DNA of 64,000 nucleotides from Diplonema japonicum (taxonomy: Eukaryota; Euglenozoa; Diplonemea; Diplonemida; Diplonemidae), in NCBI GenBank assembly GCA_964019335.1, contig OZ025654.1:186001-250000 (forward strand). The letters run 5' to 3'. This document shows positions 8,901 through 17,794 of this stretch, one piece after another. A program made the position numbers and the translations under genes. The notes below the pieces were generated by a model, which saw nothing but the letters and a program-made list of their open reading frames with translations, was not told where the DNA came from and did no database searches. Within the stretch, counting starts at the first letter, position 1. The number at the start of each line of letters is the position of its first letter.

Positions 8901-10778
8901 GGTGGGAAGAGCCGTCGGCACCACAGTCGGAGGTGCAACAGTTGGCACTGCGGTAGGTGTGACAGTAGTGCCAGGCACAGCTGTTGGGATGTCGGTCGGG
9001 ACTAAAGTAGGAGGAGCCCCAGTGGGATTTGCAGTAGGGACCTGAGTGGGGGGTGCCCCTGTTGGAACCGCAGTTGGTGTGATGGTAGGAGGTGCTGCTG
9101 TCGGAATTGCAGTTGGAACCATCGTGGGAGGTGCTCCTGTTGGAATTGCAGTTGGTACAATTGTGGGGGGTGCCACCGTTGGAACCGCAGTTGGAACTAT
9201 GGTAGGAGGTGCCGCTGTGGGGACCGCAGTTGGTACTACTGTTGGGGGTGCCCCTGTTGGAATTGCGGTTGGTACAATAGTTGCAGGTGCTCCTGTGGGA
9301 ACTGCAGTTGGAACTATCGTAGGAGGTGCAGCAGTTGGAATTGCGGTAGGCACAATTGTAGGGGGTGCCCCTGTGGGAACCGCAGTTGGAACTATCGTAG
9401 GAGGTGCAGCAGTTGGAATTGCAGTTGGTACAATTGTAGGGGGTACTCCTGTGGGAACTGCAGTTGGTACAATTGTTGGCGGCGCTCCTGTTGGAATAGC
9501 AGTTGGAACTATGGTAGGAGGTGCCGCAGTTGGAATTGCAGTTGGTACAATAGTAAGGGGCGCCCCTGTGGGAACCGCAGTTGGTACAATTGTAGGGGGT
9601 GCTCCTGTTGGAATTGCGGTTGGTACAATAGTTGGTGGCGCTCCTGTGGGAACCGCAGTTGGAACTATGGTAGGAGGTGCCGCAGTTGGAATTGCGGTTG
9701 GTACAATAGTAGGGGGCGCCCCTGTGGGAACCGCAGTTGGCACAATTGTAGGGGGTGTTCCTGTTGGAATTGCGGTAGGCACAATTGTAGGGGGTGCTCC
9801 TGTGGGAACTGCAGTTGGTACAATTGTTGGCGGCGCTCCTGTTGGAATAGCAGTTGGAACTATAGTAGGAGGTGCTGCTGTTGGAATTGCAGTTGGTACA
9901 ATAGTAAGGGGCGCCCCTGTTGGAACCGCAGTTGGCACAATTGTCGGGGGTGCTCCTGTTGGAATTGCAGTTGGAACTATCGTAGGAGGTGCCGCAGTTG
10001 GAATTGCGGTTGGCACAATTGTAGGGGGTGCCACCGTGGGTATCGCAGTTGGTACAATTGTAGGGGGTGCTCCTGTTGGAATTGCAGTAGGCACAATTGT
10101 AGGGGGTGCTCCTGTGGGAACTGCAGTTGGTACAATTGTTGGCGGCGCTCCTGTGGGAACCGCAGTTGGAACTATAGTAGGAGGTGCTACTGTTGGAATT
10201 GCGGTTGGCACTATTGTAGGGGGTGCCACCGTGGGTATCGCAGTTGGAACAACTGTGGGAGGTGCCGCTGTGGGAACCGCAGTCTCCGGTGTCCACTCCC
10301 AGTAGATGGTGACCTCGAGGACGGCCCACCTCATACTAAAGATGTTATTGTCTTCGAATGTCCCTGACACAGTGAGAGGCGAGCTGCTGCCACAGGTAAG
10401 AAGCGAGGGAAGGGCACAGGTTGCGGAGGTACAGGCAGACGATTCACCACACCTAAGATAGTAGTTCTCTCTACATTTGCAGCCGAAAAGACTGGAATCC
10501 CTGCACTTCTCGGTGAACGACGACCCACACCAGCTAACCTTCCAATCTGCATCGGAAGCAGCGGATGTTGAAGACCATCCGAAGAGTCCCTTCTGCTCTC
10601 TGTCCACGTTGTGAATCTCTATTTTTGTGACCTGTATACTCCCCGCCTCGTGGGGAGACGGATTCATTGTGAAAGTGCAAGCATCGCCCTCCTTGATGTT
10701 ATAACACGAGTGGCTGTACTGCCGTGCGACGCCATGTACTGTGCTTGCAAACAAGAGGAGCGCGCACACCCCTCTCAT
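5907..10778 (-). CDS. Giant Pro/Thr-stalk 7TM surface protein
   Basis: 1623 aa from ATG at 10778, chosen because the peptide starting MRGVCALLLFASTVHG is a good signal sequence; an open extension to 10865 lacks this. Order: signal peptide, Cys-rich ectodomain (about 20-155), a very long stalk of about 65 imperfect PTAIPTGAPPTIV-like 13-residue units (about 158-1026, then looser repeats), a non-repetitive domain, seven hydrophobic helices (about 1221-1491) and a Ser-rich tail. The helical part shares RFPS, YQGTT, GKGEW, RPYARLRDV and GYYTEDPW..FGVAS motifs with the genes at 22356 and 27905, and more distantly 58942. I know no named family. It is probably an O-glycosylated cell-surface receptor or adhesin; ligand and output are unknown. 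Confidence 0.85.
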   Translation of the reverse strand: MRGVCALLLFASTVHGVARQYSHSCYNIKEGDACTFTMNPSPHEAGSIQVTKIEIHNVDREQKGLFGWSSTSAASDADWKVSWCGSSFTEKCRDSSLFGCKCRENYYLRCGESSACTSATCALPSLLTCGSSSPLTVSGTFEDNNIFSMRWAVLEVTIYWEWTPETAVPTAAPPTVVPTAIPTVAPPTIVPTAIPTVAPPTIVPTAVPTGAPPTIVPTAVPTGAPPTIVPTAIPTGAPPTIVPTAIPTVAPPTIVPTAIPTAAPPTIVPTAIPTGAPPTIVPTAVPTGAPLTIVPTAIPTAAPPTIVPTAIPTGAPPTIVPTAVPTGAPPTIVPTAIPTGTPPTIVPTAVPTGAPPTIVPTAIPTAAPPTIVPTAVPTGAPPTIVPTAIPTGAPPTIVPTAVPTGAPLTIVPTAIPTAAPPTIVPTAIPTGAPPTIVPTAVPTGVPPTIVPTAIPTAAPPTIVPTAVPTGAPPTIVPTAIPTAAPPTIVPTAVPTGAPATIVPTAIPTGAPPTVVPTAVPTAAPPTIVPTAVPTVAPPTIVPTAIPTGAPPTMVPTAIPTAAPPTITPTAVPTGAPPTQVPTANPTGAPPTLVPTDIPTAVPGTTVTPTAVPTVAPPTVVPTALPTGAPPTIVPTAIPTVAPPTIVPTAIPTAAPPTVVPTAVPTGAPPTIVPTAIPTGAPPTIVPTAIPTAAPPTITPTAIPTVAPPTIVPTAVPTAAPPTIAPTAIPTAAPPTTVPTAVPTAAPPTQAPTANPTGAPPTSAPTAIPTGAPPTLVPTDIPTAVPGTTVTPTAVPTVAPPTVVPTALPTGAPPTLVPTANPTVAPPTSVPTALPTVAPPTSAPTALPTAAPPTLVPTALPTGAPPTLVPTANPTGAPATGTPTTTALPGATSMPTTSPTATPTDAPPTAAPTLQPVTALPTVAPPTTQQPTAVPTPAPPTLAPKTPTAQPTSVPSQAPPTFAPKTTAQPTGAPVPVYTFIPMTAEPTVAPATSPPATLIPVTLVPTATFSPATLTPPVFVTGVPDTGVPLSAAPDTGAPQTNTPETFSPSTLAPGRYLSAVCPQSVKAEDLKQQGVTVKVTSTWKILPSDMGVEVVENGDKLGEMKWGSGEPVSGTELSAVGKGKWKGLGSADLKVEVKVGGIATSCVVRVVSEPQVKMPTLGSVTGVLAVLSGTSAAGSMTMLSLVMSDQCFGEKSLPFMLHPTGMTVAGSKYLGAVLGNTLIAGAAALATYLVVWLVLKMAPSLLPMTSLLSAMGVTRFPSVSLFIFLLLYQGTTFASLKILFYPGTDGSREWGTAPTVVIGLVCTMGCIVVPCLTGMVVRRDVPKKALYEEEKGCSDTRRFMLGKGEWISRRKEDLWYNRFTSMVKPYRERCCWFVVFSFLLQFTVSALNVPAMSTMRECGNVKLGLAVVFGAVAVVDVITRPYARLRDVAFYTCFHLFTATALVFQCLGYYTEDPWDAKFGVASSIFFAALLLLLGKALLDIFCEIYVLWRGRRGKLQQAFWDRHDNNETAAVPLTLYEAPCTSRSVRSASITSSQPCSPASIVSGPDASYKSGVVKGSLSLSPASLANVTRGRSRLQGFTPRSPKRHNVGGQLELSQSQQSFASHSTNPLRRSCVVKV
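7710..10300. repeat. Coding minisatellite, about 39-bp unit
   Basis: About 65 imperfect 39-bp units encode the stalk of the gene at 5907. Units vary mostly at two residues (AIPT/AVPT and GAPP/AAPP/VAPP). Larger blocks containing PTDIPTAVPGTTVTPT recur at about 8400 and 8960, showing higher-order duplication. Confidence 0.9.
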
Positions 10779-10783
10779 AACGC

Positions 10784-10840
10784 CTGTTAGACAAATTTCT
10801 GCCGCACGGGGGGGAAAAAATAAAACAAAAAAAGAGTGGT
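10784..10840 (-). promoter_or_regulatory. Polypyrimidine tract plus CAG before the giant 7TM gene
   Basis: On the minus strand a T run followed by seven C and GTGCGGCAG ends at 10799; a second possible AG (AACAG) is at 10784. The ATG is at 10778. Confidence 0.45.
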
Positions 10841-10882
10841 AAAGAACGAATGTAGAAACATGCATTTATACCTACTACTAAG

Positions 10883-11243
10883 TTAAGGCTTGTAACCAAG
10901 GACTGCTCTTCCTCGGGCAACATGCTGGGTCGCAAGGACTCGCGTGAGTTCTCTCGCCTCGTTGTAGATGTTCGAAGTCAAGGGAAGGCCAAATGCTTGT
11001 CATCAAGCAAAATCTCGAAGAAGATGTCGAGCTCCAGGTTTTGTTGACTATACGACTTGCTGACCCTGTGGTGCATGTTGCAGAGCAAAACAGTGTCGAG
11101 AAGTATGACGAAGATGGGCCATCCCCGTTTCCCGAACTCGTTTGCCAGCGATTACAGGTCCGTGGACAGACATATCAGAGCGAAGAAGTACGTCACCAGG
11201 GGCCGTCCGCGTAGCGAACAGAAAAGCCAAGGCCAGCATCGAC
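10883..11243 (-). pseudogene. Relic of a membrane-protein gene
   Basis: On the minus strand one frame reads PLVTYFFALICLSTDL, a TAA stop, then SLANEFGKRGWPIFVILLD and LELDIFFEILLDDKHLAFP. After a one-base shift it continues LTSNIYNEARELTRVLATQ to a stop at 10883. The two hydrophobic segments and protein-like composition suggest decayed coding sequence, but one stop and one frame change break it. I do not recognise the family. It could instead be exons of an unresolved gene. Confidence 0.3.
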
Positions 11244-11705
11244 ACTGCTGCCCTGCCACACCGTTGATGTCACAGGTGAGTGTCTCCCTCCTGCCTCAGG
11301 TGTTCCGCTACTCTTGCATAAAATCTGTGCAAGGTGCCCATATGTGTATGCGACTCGGTGTCCCCCCCTCTCTCGTTTTGTTATTGTTTATTCGTTTGTT
11401 GCAATTGCACAATAAAAAAAAAGGCTTAGTAAAAGAGAGGGAAAAGAAAAGAAAACTTGTTCTTTTTTTTTTTGCTCGCCTAAAGAAAGGTAGGGGGGGG
11501 GGGGGGGGGAGCCCAAGGGCATGGGAGGGAAAGGGGGTTTGCCTCTCTCCTTCCCTTCTCTTGGTTTCCCGACTTTATTGTCATAGTCGAGCAAAAAAAA
11601 AAAAAAGAATGAAAAAGTGGAGGGGGGGGGGAGAAAATACAAATACCGCAATTTAATATATGAGTTAAAGGAAGTCTTTGTGAGACGCCCCCTTGTTCTC
11701 ATCTT

Positions 11706-14700
11706 CTACCTGCACCTATCCCCTTTCAGCAGCGGGTTCTCCTCCTTTGGTGGTCTTGCCGGCCTTCTCCCCAGCCTGGCCGCTCTTTCTCTTCGTTCTC
11801 TCGCCCATTGTCCTTTCAATGCCTCTAGGTCATGCTTGGTCTTCGGTGATGCAAATATCGCCCTCCTGTTCCATCCGATCACCGCCTTTGTCCTCCCGAT
11901 GGATCGTAGTGTGTGCACCCTTGTGCTCGGCTCAGCTGGGAAGGCCCTCCTTCCTTTCACCTTCTTCAGTACCCTCCCTAGCTCCCATGTGTGCCAGATC
12001 TTCTTCATCAGTCCATGCAATCTCCTCGCTTTCTGCTGTACTTCTGCGAGATCCCCCAGCTTCCCTCCAAGGGTCTTCCCGGTCACGTTCTCGAAATCCA
12101 GTGCCAGCTCCACCGTCGACACTGACGTGTTTCTGCTGCCTGCATACCAGCGCAGTTGCCGCATCCACCTCAGCACCTCCTTCGTGTACTCCCGTAGGAC
12201 ATCCCCTGCCGGTAGCTTGCCGAAGTCCTTGTCCGACGGTACTGGGTGTTCTTGACCTTGTGTGATCTCCAGCCACTGGTGTGTGTGGTACACCTCCTGC
12301 CTCTTCGCTTGTAGGGCTGCGTCCCGCTCCCCCACCACCGCCAGCAGGTACCTCTGCGTTCCTTCGAGCCTTTCCCTGACATCCTTCCCTGCTCCCCTTG
12401 GCAGGATGCCATGCAGCTTCGTACACGGTTCCAGCCCCCTGCGCGTCATGCCTTCGTGTTCTTCCCGCTGTTGCACTTCCTTGGCCTTTTCGCACTCCCA
12501 CAGTGCGTGCTCCAGCATGTTGGGCAGCTGTTGCTCCTGACCGCAGATGTCGCAGTGTGCCGTCGTGGGTTCGGCCTGCTTAGCTTCTTGCTTCCTCGCC
12601 TCCGCAATCAGCCACTTTTCGGTGTCCTGTCCTTCCTCTTCTTCTTCTTCTTGTTCATCTTCAGCCTCGTCTTCATCCTCGTCTTCTTCTCCTTCCGCCA
12701 TCGGGATGTGCTCCACCGTGTCCGTGCGCCATCCCCGTGGGTTGATGTAGAACACTGCCCCCGAGATGATCCTTCGCACGTCCCTTGCTGCAATCGGGTC
12801 CGTCACCACCAGCTTCCTCCACAGCGCGTTGGTCTCCGCTGCTGCCGCAGCTTCCATGCCCCCCATGGTGCTCCGTTTGCTCATGATTTCCTGTGCTTCC
12901 GCCCGCCTGAGTCGGTCCCTGATGTAGTGCTTGTAGGGCTCCTTTTCCAGTGCGTGGGTGTCCTTCAGCTGTGCCCAGCTTAACTTGATCTGAGGCAGCC
13001 ACCTTTCCATCATGATGCCCACCGGTCCCACCGGTATCTTCTTCCCGCTGTACCGTTTGGCAATGGCGTCGCAGCGTGTCCACAGCTTGTCGTCCTTCTT
13101 GCAGGCTCTGTATAGGAGCATAAGTGCTCTGTATGCGGCTGTCATCTGTGGGTGGCTCGTGTGTCCCGGCAGTGTCACGGATAGTACTGTGCCTGGGTTC
13201 CTGGTGCAGTACTTCTGCCCCCAGAGCGCGTACGTGGTCTCCTTCACCAGCGTGGCCATTTGTCCCGTTTTCGGCGGTGAGAATGGGCAGTCGTAGAGGC
13301 AGCTCGGTAGGATCGTGCTGCTGATGATCTTCGCCTTCTGCTGAAAGGACAACGGCGTTGCTCCCAGCCTGCTCAGCGTCCCGAGTGCCTCCGCCGTCCT
13401 GTCGCCGTTGGTTTGCGGCCTGCCGTCTGTCCGCAGCTTGGCTCCCAGTACTCCTACAGTCCGTGTCGGCTGCAGTTCCTCGCCTTTCACCTTCACCTCC
13501 GGTGTCTTCCTGTTCACTGCAAAGGTCTTCGTCTTCCTGGTGTTGAGCTTCATCCCCACCTGTTTGCAGAAGGCTTCCACTGCGTCTACGCCTTCCTGCA
13601 ACGCCGCACCGAGCCGTGCCAAGAGGTATGCATCGTCCGCGTAAGACAGCGAGCGGACCCCTGTGTCGTTCTCCACCTGCTTCATTAGTACCGCCAACAG
13701 CGCGTTGATGAGTACCACTGAAATCGGGCATCCCTGAAGGATTCCATTGGTTGTGTGGAACTCCTCCCCCACGCCTGCTGCGTACCTGAACCGTCTTCGC
13801 ATGCCTGCGTACATTCCTTTCAGTGCCCTGAGGATGCCTGTGTCCATGCCCATGTCCTCCACCAGCTCCAGAACCAGCTGTTGCGGTACACTGTCAAAGC
13901 ATTTCGCAAAGTCGAGTGCCACCCCGACTAGCGGTTTCCCCTCCAGAATGGATTCTTCGATGTCAAGGGCGAGGTCCAAAAGTGCGTCCTCTGTCCCGAA
14001 ACCCGTGCGGAATCCGTATTGCTTGTCGTGTATCCATTTCTCCTGCCAGATGAGGATATCAGACAGTCGCGCGCATGCCCAGAGTCTGTACACCGCAGAT
14101 GTGACTGTGATAGGCCTGTGCTCCAGTGGTCCCGCATCGTCGCACTTCGGTACGAGGGTAACCAGTGCCGTTTTCATGGCTTCCGGCCACCTCCCCGTTG
14201 CTTCGATCGCATGGAAGAGCATCGCCCAGGCGTCTAGTACTGACTCTGGTAGTTTCCGTAGCTCTAGCATCCTCCACCCGTCGATGCCTGCCGCGCTTTT
14301 CTTGCTTTTCTTTCTGAGCACTTCCCTCAGCCTTGCTCCCGTCAGTTGTGTCCTCTCCATCTCATGCCGTTGCACGAACTTGCTGTACTTTGCCTTGAAG
14401 GGGGCATAGAGGGGCTCCGGTCGGGACTCGTATTTCGCAAAGACGGTCTTCCACGCCTTGCGCATGACGCTGTCGATCAGTCCGGGGGACGCAAAGAGCA
14501 CCATCCCTTCCTTGACCGCCCTGGTTCCGTCGCTTTGACGTTTGCCTTTCGCGACTTTTACCAGTCTTGTTGTCTCGCGTCCTGCTGCAACCTCGGCCAG
14601 GTATTCTCGTCTCCGTGACGTGTTCGCCTCGGTCCTTTTCTTCCGTTCCTCAGCTGCAATTGCGTCTTCCATGTTCAGCGCTGCTGCCAGCATGTCCTCT

Positions 14701-15932
14701 ATGAGAACAGCGTCGTGCGGCACCGGTTCAGCTGGTACTGCCAGAGCCTTTGCTTCCCTGTTCACGTTTCTTATCGTGTTCAGGGTCGGCTTGCTTAGCC
14801 CCTTGTCCTCAACTGCTTGCTCGAGCTGTTGTTGCAGTGTCCGCGTCTTGAGCTTCAGCTTTTCCAGTCGCGCTTGCCATGTTGTAGCTGCACCCACCGT
14901 TCCCGTCGTCGTTGGTGCACACACTTCCTTCTCCTTTGTGCTGGTGTGTTTGCCTCTTCCGACGTACGCTGCCCTCCCCGGCGTCCCCACTGGTTGGTCT
15001 ATGAGGAGGTCTTCGGTGCACCGGGAGAGGGTCTCGAAGGCTTTTGTTATATTTCCTTCGTGCAGGTACTGTCGGAATCCGGCTGCTTCCACTGCTTCGG
15101 CTCCTTGTTCTTCCGTTGGCTCATCTGCCGTCTCCAGACCCCTCGGCAGCATGTATCGTTGTACCGTCATCCTGAATCTGTCGAGCTCAAGTGCAACCGT
15201 CAGTGTCCGGTGATCCGTCCCCTTGATCGCTTGGTTCACTTGGCATCCGGTGATGGCCGGTACTGCCTCCGGACTTGCCAGTATCCTGTCGATCCGCGTG
15301 GCGCAGTTCTCCCGTACAAACGTTGGATCAGGTTGTTTCCCTCTCCATTTTGCGCATAGGTCCGCTGTGTCCGCCCATCCTGCCTGCAGTGCCTTCCGCA
15401 GTTCCGGGGATCTTGCCTCGTCGGTGTTGAAGTCGCCAACGACGAGTATTGGCACATTGCCGAGCTCCTTCGCCTTCTTCCGCAGGATGTAGTGGAGGAG
15501 GGTCTCCCTCTTTGCGGTCTCTTCACGTCCTGTTCCTGCCGGGCAGTATATCGATATGATATGTAGCCATCTGCGTTTGCCATCGATTGCGACCTGAGTG
15601 TGCAGCCACCTCCTGCGTTGTTCTTCAGATTGGTCGTTGGTGTCCAGAGAACCTGGCAATGCTGTCCTGGGTTCTCGGATTAGGGTTGCCAGTCCTCCCC
15701 TCTGAGCTACCCAGTTCGAAGCGATTCCCTCCACCTTCCTTCCCGGCTGCGGCGGTCCCCACATCGGCTTCCACTTCTTCTTCGTCTTCTTCCCGAGCTC
15801 CCGCTCCATCTCCTGCTGCCCAGCTAAGGTCAGCGCCGTCTCCTGCGTGCAGATCACGTCGACGTCCAGCTTCGTCGTAACCTCCTCTATTTGGTTGCGT
15901 AGGGAGGCCACGTTCACTGTCGACACGTACAT
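11706..15932 (-). CDS. LINE ORF2: endonuclease and reverse transcriptase
   Basis: 1408 aa from ATG at 15932. The N-terminal AP-like endonuclease has ICTQETAL (about 28), GDFNTDEA (about 167) and GTDHRTL (about 240). The reverse transcriptase has RPITVTS, QYGFRTGFGTEDA, VALDFAKCFDSV, GILQGCPISVVL and SYADDAYLL (about residue 764), so all catalytic aspartates are present. Near the C-terminus CDICGQEQQ...H....C (about 1125-1150) is a CCHC-type zinc motif. I see no RNase H. The protein nicks target DNA and primes cDNA synthesis there. The frame is open far upstream of the ATG and includes GIHPNPGP just before it. The ATG lies 16 nt before the ORF1 stop, so reinitiation or a frameshift could couple them. 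Confidence 0.88.
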   Translation of the reverse strand: MYVSTVNVASLRNQIEEVTTKLDVDVICTQETALTLAGQQEMERELGKKTKKKWKPMWGPPQPGRKVEGIASNWVAQRGGLATLIREPRTALPGSLDTNDQSEEQRRRWLHTQVAIDGKRRWLHIISIYCPAGTGREETAKRETLLHYILRKKAKELGNVPILVVGDFNTDEARSPELRKALQAGWADTADLCAKWRGKQPDPTFVRENCATRIDRILASPEAVPAITGCQVNQAIKGTDHRTLTVALELDRFRMTVQRYMLPRGLETADEPTEEQGAEAVEAAGFRQYLHEGNITKAFETLSRCTEDLLIDQPVGTPGRAAYVGRGKHTSTKEKEVCAPTTTGTVGAATTWQARLEKLKLKTRTLQQQLEQAVEDKGLSKPTLNTIRNVNREAKALAVPAEPVPHDAVLIEDMLAAALNMEDAIAAEERKKRTEANTSRRREYLAEVAAGRETTRLVKVAKGKRQSDGTRAVKEGMVLFASPGLIDSVMRKAWKTVFAKYESRPEPLYAPFKAKYSKFVQRHEMERTQLTGARLREVLRKKSKKSAAGIDGWRMLELRKLPESVLDAWAMLFHAIEATGRWPEAMKTALVTLVPKCDDAGPLEHRPITVTSAVYRLWACARLSDILIWQEKWIHDKQYGFRTGFGTEDALLDLALDIEESILEGKPLVGVALDFAKCFDSVPQQLVLELVEDMGMDTGILRALKGMYAGMRRRFRYAAGVGEEFHTTNGILQGCPISVVLINALLAVLMKQVENDTGVRSLSYADDAYLLARLGAALQEGVDAVEAFCKQVGMKLNTRKTKTFAVNRKTPEVKVKGEELQPTRTVGVLGAKLRTDGRPQTNGDRTAEALGTLSRLGATPLSFQQKAKIISSTILPSCLYDCPFSPPKTGQMATLVKETTYALWGQKYCTRNPGTVLSVTLPGHTSHPQMTAAYRALMLLYRACKKDDKLWTRCDAIAKRYSGKKIPVGPVGIMMERWLPQIKLSWAQLKDTHALEKEPYKHYIRDRLRRAEAQEIMSKRSTMGGMEAAAAAETNALWRKLVVTDPIAARDVRRIISGAVFYINPRGWRTDTVEHIPMAEGEEDEDEDEAEDEQEEEEEEGQDTEKWLIAEARKQEAKQAEPTTAHCDICGQEQQLPNMLEHALWECEKAKEVQQREEHEGMTRRGLEPCTKLHGILPRGAGKDVRERLEGTQRYLLAVVGERDAALQAKRQEVYHTHQWLEITQGQEHPVPSDKDFGKLPAGDVLREYTKEVLRWMRQLRWYAGSRNTSVSTVELALDFENVTGKTLGGKLGDLAEVQQKARRLHGLMKKIWHTWELGRVLKKVKGRRAFPAEPSTRVHTLRSIGRTKAVIGWNRRAIFASPKTKHDLEALKGQWARERRERAARLGRRPARPPKEENPLLKGDRCR

Positions 15933-17773
15933 GTTGGGCCCAGGGTTCGGATGTATCCCCTGCGCCGTGAGCCTCGCGAAGTCCTCTTCCTCCTCTGACC
16001 CCGGTTTCCGCCTCCCCGTTTTCTGTTGGGGAGGTTTCCAATGCAGCTCACGCATTGTTCCTGCCTGCAGTTCTCCATGGCGCACACCCTCGCCCTCCTG
16101 CCTTTCAGCTGGCCATGACATGACCCGCATTGACCCTGTGAGGCTTGGTAGGTCGCTGACCAAGCATGGACATGCACCTTCTGCTTCTTCTTCTCCTTGC
16201 CTTGCAGCTTCCCTTCCGACGAGGTTGTTGGCTTCCTGTGGCCGGGGCTGCTGGGGTCGGGCTTCTTCGGCGACGGGGAGGGTGAGGGAGTCTGGCTCCT
16301 CTGTCGCTTCGGTGACGCTGCCTTGTTCGTGTTCGTGTTCGTGCTTGTCTTTTTCGGGGACACTGCACCTGCCGCCGCCGCCGTCGCAGGCTTCTTCTTC
16401 GCCGTCGGCGTCTCCGTGTTCTGTTCCGGAGTGCCGCTCCTCTGCCGCTTCGGGGATGCAGCGCTTGTCGTGGCTGCTGGGGTCGTCGCGGCCCTGTTCT
16501 CCATCGCCCTGCGTGCCACCTTCCTTAGCGCATCTTTGAGGCGGTCGACTTCGCTCTGCAACTTCGTGACGAGCATTTTGTATTGCTCTAGCTCTGTTGC
16601 GTTGATCGTGGTGTCCTTCTGTTGCTGTTGTTGTTGTTGTTGTTGTTCTTGCTTCTGCGGCTTCTTTGTCTTCTTCTTCTTCTGTTCTGTGGTCGTGTCC
16701 GCGGTCGCGTCCTTCTGCTCCCGTTCCTGCAGCTTCTCGGGGTCGGCGGCCGCCCAGTACTCCTCGCCCTTGTTCTTGCCGTAAAAACAGAGGAACTCGG
16801 GCTTGGAGTATCGTGTGTCGCAGTTTTCGTTGGGGTCCTTCCTCGTTTCCCCTTTCGCCACCACCATTTGCAGTGGTTGCTGCTTCCACGCCGCCGTCAG
16901 CGCCATCCGGTGCTCCCCCACCTGCACCTCGCCGAACGGGGGCTGCCCTGCCGACTGGACCACCGCCAGTTGCCGCCCCTTCTTCGGGATGACGCGAATG
17001 ACCGTCGCGTCCTTCCACCCGTTGTTCCGTAGCAAGCCCTGCACCTGCTCGCCCGTGATCCCGCGTGGCACACTGTGGAGGTCGAACTTTCGTCCGGCCC
17101 CTGTTCCCACCAGCAAGCCGGCCTCCTGTGCTTTGTGTCTGGCGTCGTCGCTGTCCAGGTTCCCGTCTTGCACCAAACCGAGACCCCTCCCGTTGCTTGT
17201 GAGGGTGGCCGTAGGTCCTCCGATCCCCCGCGCCGCCGCCACGTCCCACGTCCTCAGCCATAGTGGTGGCTGCTTCTCTCGCTTCCTCCTGCGGTCCTCT
17301 ACGAACAAGCCCCCCGCACCAGCCTGCTTCGCCTTCCCTTCTTCGTTGGCCGCCACGTAGACCAGGAGGTCCAGCTTGGTCAGCTGTCCCTCCAGGCCTC
17401 GCCTCTTGGCTCTGAGATCCCCCGCAGGGTGACTCCCAGCGCCTTGAGTGCCTTCACCGTCTCGTTCTTGGCGTCCGCTTGCACCTTCGCCCACCCGTCC
17501 TCCCCGGATGCGGCTCTCCACCAGATGGCTCGCAGTACGATCGTGCTGCTGCTGCTGCTGTCGTTGTCGTCGTCCTCGTCCATCCACTTCTCCTGCACCT
17601 CCTGCACCTGACGAGAAGGCCATTCCTTCGCCGTCACCTTCTGCGCTTGCACCGGCTTCACTGACCATTCGCGCCACCTGCACCCATGTTGATGATGCTG
17701 CCTCCTTCTGGGGAGTTTGCTCCCCCCCCTTGGGAGGGGACCCAGGGCCACCACGTGGAGGTTCCCCAGCCAT
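15914..17773 (-). CDS. LINE ORF1: RNA-binding, gag-like protein
   Basis: 619 aa beginning MAGEPPRGGPGSPP. A basic, Pro/Ser/Thr-rich protein with a possible RNA-binding fold in the middle (about 220-330), a Gln run (about 380), a coiled coil (about 391-420, TELEQYKMLVTKLQSEV), Lys/Pro-rich spacers and a Cys cluster (CGSCHGQLKGRRARVC..C..CVSC, about 550-580) that looks like a zinc finger. ORF1 proteins of LINEs coat the element RNA. It overlaps ORF2 by 19 nt, with ORF2 in the -1 frame relative to ORF1. Confidence 0.75.
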   Translation of the reverse strand: MAGEPPRGGPGSPPKGGEQTPQKEAASSTWVQVARMVSEAGASAEGDGEGMAFSSGAGGAGEVDGRGRRQRQQQQQHDRTASHLVESRIRGGRVGEGASGRQERDGEGTQGAGSHPAGDLRAKRRGLEGQLTKLDLLVYVAANEEGKAKQAGAGGLFVEDRRRKREKQPPLWLRTWDVAAARGIGGPTATLTSNGRGLGLVQDGNLDSDDARHKAQEAGLLVGTGAGRKFDLHSVPRGITGEQVQGLLRNNGWKDATVIRVIPKKGRQLAVVQSAGQPPFGEVQVGEHRMALTAAWKQQPLQMVVAKGETRKDPNENCDTRYSKPEFLCFYGKNKGEEYWAAADPEKLQEREQKDATADTTTEQKKKKTKKPQKQEQQQQQQQQQKDTTINATELEQYKMLVTKLQSEVDRLKDALRKVARRAMENRAATTPAATTSAASPKRQRSGTPEQNTETPTAKKKPATAAAAGAVSPKKTSTNTNTNKAASPKRQRSQTPSPSPSPKKPDPSSPGHRKPTTSSEGKLQGKEKKKQKVHVHAWSATYQASQGQCGSCHGQLKGRRARVCAMENCRQEQCVSCIGNLPNRKRGGGNRGQRRKRTSRGSRRRGYIRTLGPTCTCRQ

Positions 17774-17794
17774 CTTTGATTGCGATTATTTTGA

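Noticed and set aside
8536-10305. Long plus-strand ORFs of GGAPVGTAVG-type repeats
   Set aside because: Antisense of the Pro/Thr minisatellite. The regular unit leaves several frames open by chance; there is no signal peptide or non-repetitive domain.
7705-10329. 874-codon minus-strand ORF rich in Ser/Asn/Cys/Thr
   Set aside because: Another frame of the same minisatellite, overlapping the clear 7TM gene.
15933-17261. N-terminal extension of LINE ORF2 to 17261
   Set aside because: It overlaps ORF1, which has the better protein character there (coiled coil, Cys cluster). The endonuclease domain starts at the ATG at 15932.
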